In this document: piece by piece, positions 61,942 to 64,000 of the stretch | Numbering within the stretch: the first letter of the stretch is position 1 | Layout: every line of letters begins with the position of its first letter | Assembly: GCF_024346755.1 (NCBI RefSeq) | Contig: NZ_AP024861.1 | Span: 1-64,000, forward strand | Length of the DNA: 64,000 nucleotides | DNA from: Vibrio aerogenes | GTDB taxonomy: Bacteria > Pseudomonadota > Gammaproteobacteria > Enterobacterales > Vibrionaceae | Direction: 5' to 3' | Notes under the pieces: model-generated | Database searches by the model: none | What the model saw: the letters and a program-made list of their open reading frames with translations, nothing else | What the model was told of the DNA's origin: nothing | Position numbers and translations under genes: made by a program

Positions 61942-63077
61942 TGATGTCATTTATGGATATTTTTAATCAGTTGAACTGGGATGATATCAGGCTTTCAGTT
62001 CATGGAAAAACAGAGCGTGATGTACAGAAAGCACTTCAATCATCGCGAAAAACTCTTGAGGATTTTAAGGCTCTGATTTCCCCGGCTGCGGAACCTTATC
62101 TTGAAGTCATGGCACAGCAGTCGAGAAAACTCACCCGGCAGAGATTCGGTAACACGGTTAGTTTTTATATTCCGCTTTATTTATCAAACCTGTGTTCGAA
62201 TGACTGCACTTATTGTGGTTTTTCTATGTCGAATCATATCAAACGTAAAACATTATCGCCGGATGATATTGATCGGGAAATTGTCGCGATTAAGCAGATG
62301 GGATTTGATCATGTACTACTGGTAACGGGTGAACATACAAATAAAGTGGGAATGGATTATTTCCTGCAAGTATTGCCACAAATCAAGAAACACTTCAGCT
62401 ATTTGAGCATGGAAGTTCAACCCTTAGAAACCGCATCTTATCAATCGCTGAAAAAAGCAGGTTTAGATGCAGTGATGGTGTATCAGGAAACTTATAATCC
62501 ATCGACTTATGGTATTCATCATTTACGTGGTAATAAAACAGATTTTGAGTACCGGCTGTTAACTCCTGACCGATTAGGCAAAGCAGGGGTTGATAAAATT
62601 GGCTTGGGGGCATTGATTGGGCTTGATGATTGGCGAACAGATATTTTTTATGTCGCAGCACATCTTGATTATCTTGAAAAGAAATATTGGCAATCACGTT
62701 ACTCCGTTTCTTTTCCAAGACTGCGCCCTTGTGCCGGAGGAATTCAGCCAAAATCGATCATGTCAGATAAACAATTAGTTCAAACCATATGTGCATTCAG
62801 ACTGTTTAAGCCAGAAGTTGATTTATCACTGTCGACGAGAGAATCTGCATCATTCAGAGATAATGTTGTTCCACTCGGTATTACAGCGGTGTCTGCCAAT
62901 TCAAGTACTCAGCCAGGCGGATATGCTGACCATAATAGAGAGTTAGAACAGTTTAGTGTAGGTGATAACCGCTCTGTGTATGAAGTTGCTGAGGCAATGA
63001 AGCGTCGTGGATTAGAAACAGTTTGGCATGATTGGCACGAAGTGTATTCCGAACATGTTTCACGTGAAACAGTTTGA
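61941..63077 (+). CDS. thiH: 2-iminoacetate synthase ThiH
   Basis: A 378-residue radical SAM enzyme that cleaves tyrosine to dehydroglycine for ThiG. The CX3CX2C cluster motif is CSNDCTYCG near residue 89-97, and QEDLMSIYQ-like KIGLGALIGLDDWRTD is at about 214-229. GGAGGA precedes the start at 61941 (ATGATG; 61944 is also possible). A perfect parS occupies its last codons. Last gene of the operon. Confidence 0.95.
   Translation: MMSFMDIFNQLNWDDIRLSVHGKTERDVQKALQSSRKTLEDFKALISPAAEPYLEVMAQQSRKLTRQRFGNTVSFYIPLYLSNLCSNDCTYCGFSMSNHIKRKTLSPDDIDREIVAIKQMGFDHVLLVTGEHTNKVGMDYFLQVLPQIKKHFSYLSMEVQPLETASYQSLKKAGLDAVMVYQETYNPSTYGIHHLRGNKTDFEYRLLTPDRLGKAGVDKIGLGALIGLDDWRTDIFYVAAHLDYLEKKYWQSRYSVSFPRLRPCAGGIQPKSIMSDKQLVQTICAFRLFKPEVDLSLSTRESASFRDNVVPLGITAVSANSSTQPGGYADHNRELEQFSVGDNRSVYEVAEAMKRRGLETVWHDWHEVYSEHVSRETV
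63056..63071. other. parS: Perfect parS centromere site in thiH
   Basis: TGTTTCACGTGAAACA is the exact 16-bp ParB-binding palindrome, and overlaps the last codons of thiH (VSRET). With the site in thiE, two parS copies lie 3.6 kb apart and about 59-63 kb from oriC, consistent with my recollection of Vibrio cholerae chromosome 1. Confidence 0.96.
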
Positions 63078-63163
63078 GTTGAGAAATGTTGTGTTGAGAA
63101 ATACAGAAGAGGGAAGTATTGGTTTCTTTTGATAATCATCATTTGCCAAAAATCAGACAGATA

Positions 63164-63190
63164 AAATAGAGCGATTTACGCTCTATTTTT
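63164..63190 (+). terminator. Terminator after the thi operon
   Basis: AAAATAGAGCG-attta-CGCTCTATTTTT. Stem of about 11 bp with a U-tract, 85 bases past thiH; the A and T arms would allow both strands to use it, including the convergent aminopeptidase gene. Confidence 0.9.
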
Positions 63191-63269
63191 ATACGCTATC
63201 TTTATGCATTATGTGATCAAATTTATTAAATGCAGTGAAATGCATAAATTCAATGGCCCAAGCCGTGAA

Positions 63270-64000
63270 TTATGAATCTCTCCCGATCGGTTGGGTTGCT
63301 TTTTCAAGCCAGGTAAAGACTTCACCATCAACCAGCGGAGAAATATCATCCCAGACTTTCTGATGATATTGGTTGAGCCAGGTGATTTCTGCATCAGTCA
63401 GTAGCTGTTGATCAATCACACGGAGATCGATTGGACACCGTGTTAGTGGCTCAAACCCAAACATATCTTGATCGCCATCGGTATGTACCCTGACAACGCG
63501 TTCAAGATTTTCAATCCGGATACCGAAATGACCCTCACGATAATATCCAGGCTCATTAGAAATAACCATCCCAGGCTGAAGCGCGGTATGATTGACTGCT
63601 TTACTGATTCGCTGTGGGCCTTCATGTACATTCAGGCAATGACCCACGCCATGTCCGGTTCCATGGTCAAAATCAAACCCGTACTGCCATAAATATTGTC
63701 TGGCCAGTGCATCGAGTTGGTGACCGGTTGTTCCATCAGGAAAACGTGCTGAAGCTAAAGCAATATGGCCTTTTAGTACAAGTGTGAATTGTTGTTTCAT
63801 GAATGGGGTCACCTGACCAATAGCCACAGTGCGGGTGATATCGGTGGTTCCATCAGTATATTGACCGCCGGAATCTACCAGATAAAGAGAATCAGCAGAT
63901 AGCTGACCAGGTGCGGGTTGATTATTATGATTATAGTGGCACATTGCGGCGTTACTTCCGGCTGCCGAGATTGTATCGAAACTTAAATCAATCAACGTGG
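63270..64000 (-). CDS. M24 metallopeptidase, Xaa-Pro aminopeptidase type (partial)
   Basis: The C-terminal 240 or so residues of an aminopeptidase P family enzyme; the frame runs off the right edge. The dimetal ligands of M24 are all visible: Asp in VDSGGQYTDGTTDITR (two aspartates), His in HGTGHGVGHCLNVHEGP, Glu in NEPGYY, and Glu in RIENLERV. The apparent start codon at 63995 is an internal TTG, not a true start. Function: removal of N-terminal residues next to proline, inferred from the family. Confidence 0.9.
   Translation of the reverse strand, partial: TLIDLSFDTISAAGSNAAMCHYNHNNQPAPGQLSADSLYLVDSGGQYTDGTTDITRTVAIGQVTPFMKQQFTLVLKGHIALASARFPDGTTGHQLDALARQYLWQYGFDFDHGTGHGVGHCLNVHEGPQRISKAVNHTALQPGMVISNEPGYYREGHFGIRIENLERVVRVHTDGDQDMFGFEPLTRCPIDLRVIDQQLLTDAEITWLNQYHQKVWDDISPLVDGEVFTWLEKATQPIGRDS

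Overview
The window is the replication-origin end of a Vibrionaceae primary chromosome, most likely a Vibrio. It opens in oriC (positions 1-371: DUE-type 13-mers, DnaA boxes, dense GATC) with mioC beside it. The conserved origin block follows: mnmE-yidC-yidD-rnpA-rpmH, a polar amino-acid ABC transporter, dnaA-dnaN-recF-gyrB, an hsp20, avtA, glyS-glyQ, a Mn exporter, crcB and the thiamine operon. Two parS-like centromere sites lie about 59 and 63 kb from oriC. Gene order is as I remember it for Vibrio chromosome 1. The species cannot be fixed from this sequence alone, and no rRNA, tRNA, insertion sequence, integrase or CRISPR array was seen.

Layout. 0-0.8 kb: oriC and mioC. 0.8-12.2 kb: accessory block between mioC and mnmE, holding kduI with an IclR regulator, a YeiH-family transporter, pstSCAB, a divergent Tat-exported metallophosphatase lipoprotein, and an NQO1-like quinone reductase divergent from a LysR regulator. 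12.2-25.8 kb: conserved replication and RNA-processing core. 25.9-48.5 kb: second accessory block with a chemoreceptor, msrPQ, nikABCDE, a large helicase-like protein with membrane segments and a degenerate Walker B motif, a HigBA toxin-antitoxin pair, and a seven-gene guanidine-assimilation operon read leftward from a guanidine-I riboswitch. 48.5-55.5 kb: avtA, a decayed RidA-family gene, a DMT exporter, glyS-glyQ, and mneA behind a Mn riboswitch. 55.6-63.1 kb: a small membrane protein, crcB and thiCEFSGH behind a TPP riboswitch. 63.3 kb to the right edge: a partial M24 aminopeptidase.

How it works together. The guanidine operon codes for uptake (ABC transporter), ATP- and biotin-dependent carboxylation, carboxyguanidine deimination (two DUF1989 proteins) and allophanate hydrolysis, so guanidine would yield ammonia and CO2. 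Three metabolite or ion riboswitches (guanidine-I, yybP-ykoY, TPP) and one probable ROSE-type RNA thermometer in front of hsp20 make the window rich in RNA-level control. The most unusual items are the membrane-anchored, motif-II-degenerate helicase-like protein next to higBA, the apparently leaderless higBA promoter with an operator between -35 and -10, an orphan leader-peptide/attenuator-like unit beside avtA, and parS sites embedded in thiE and thiH codons.
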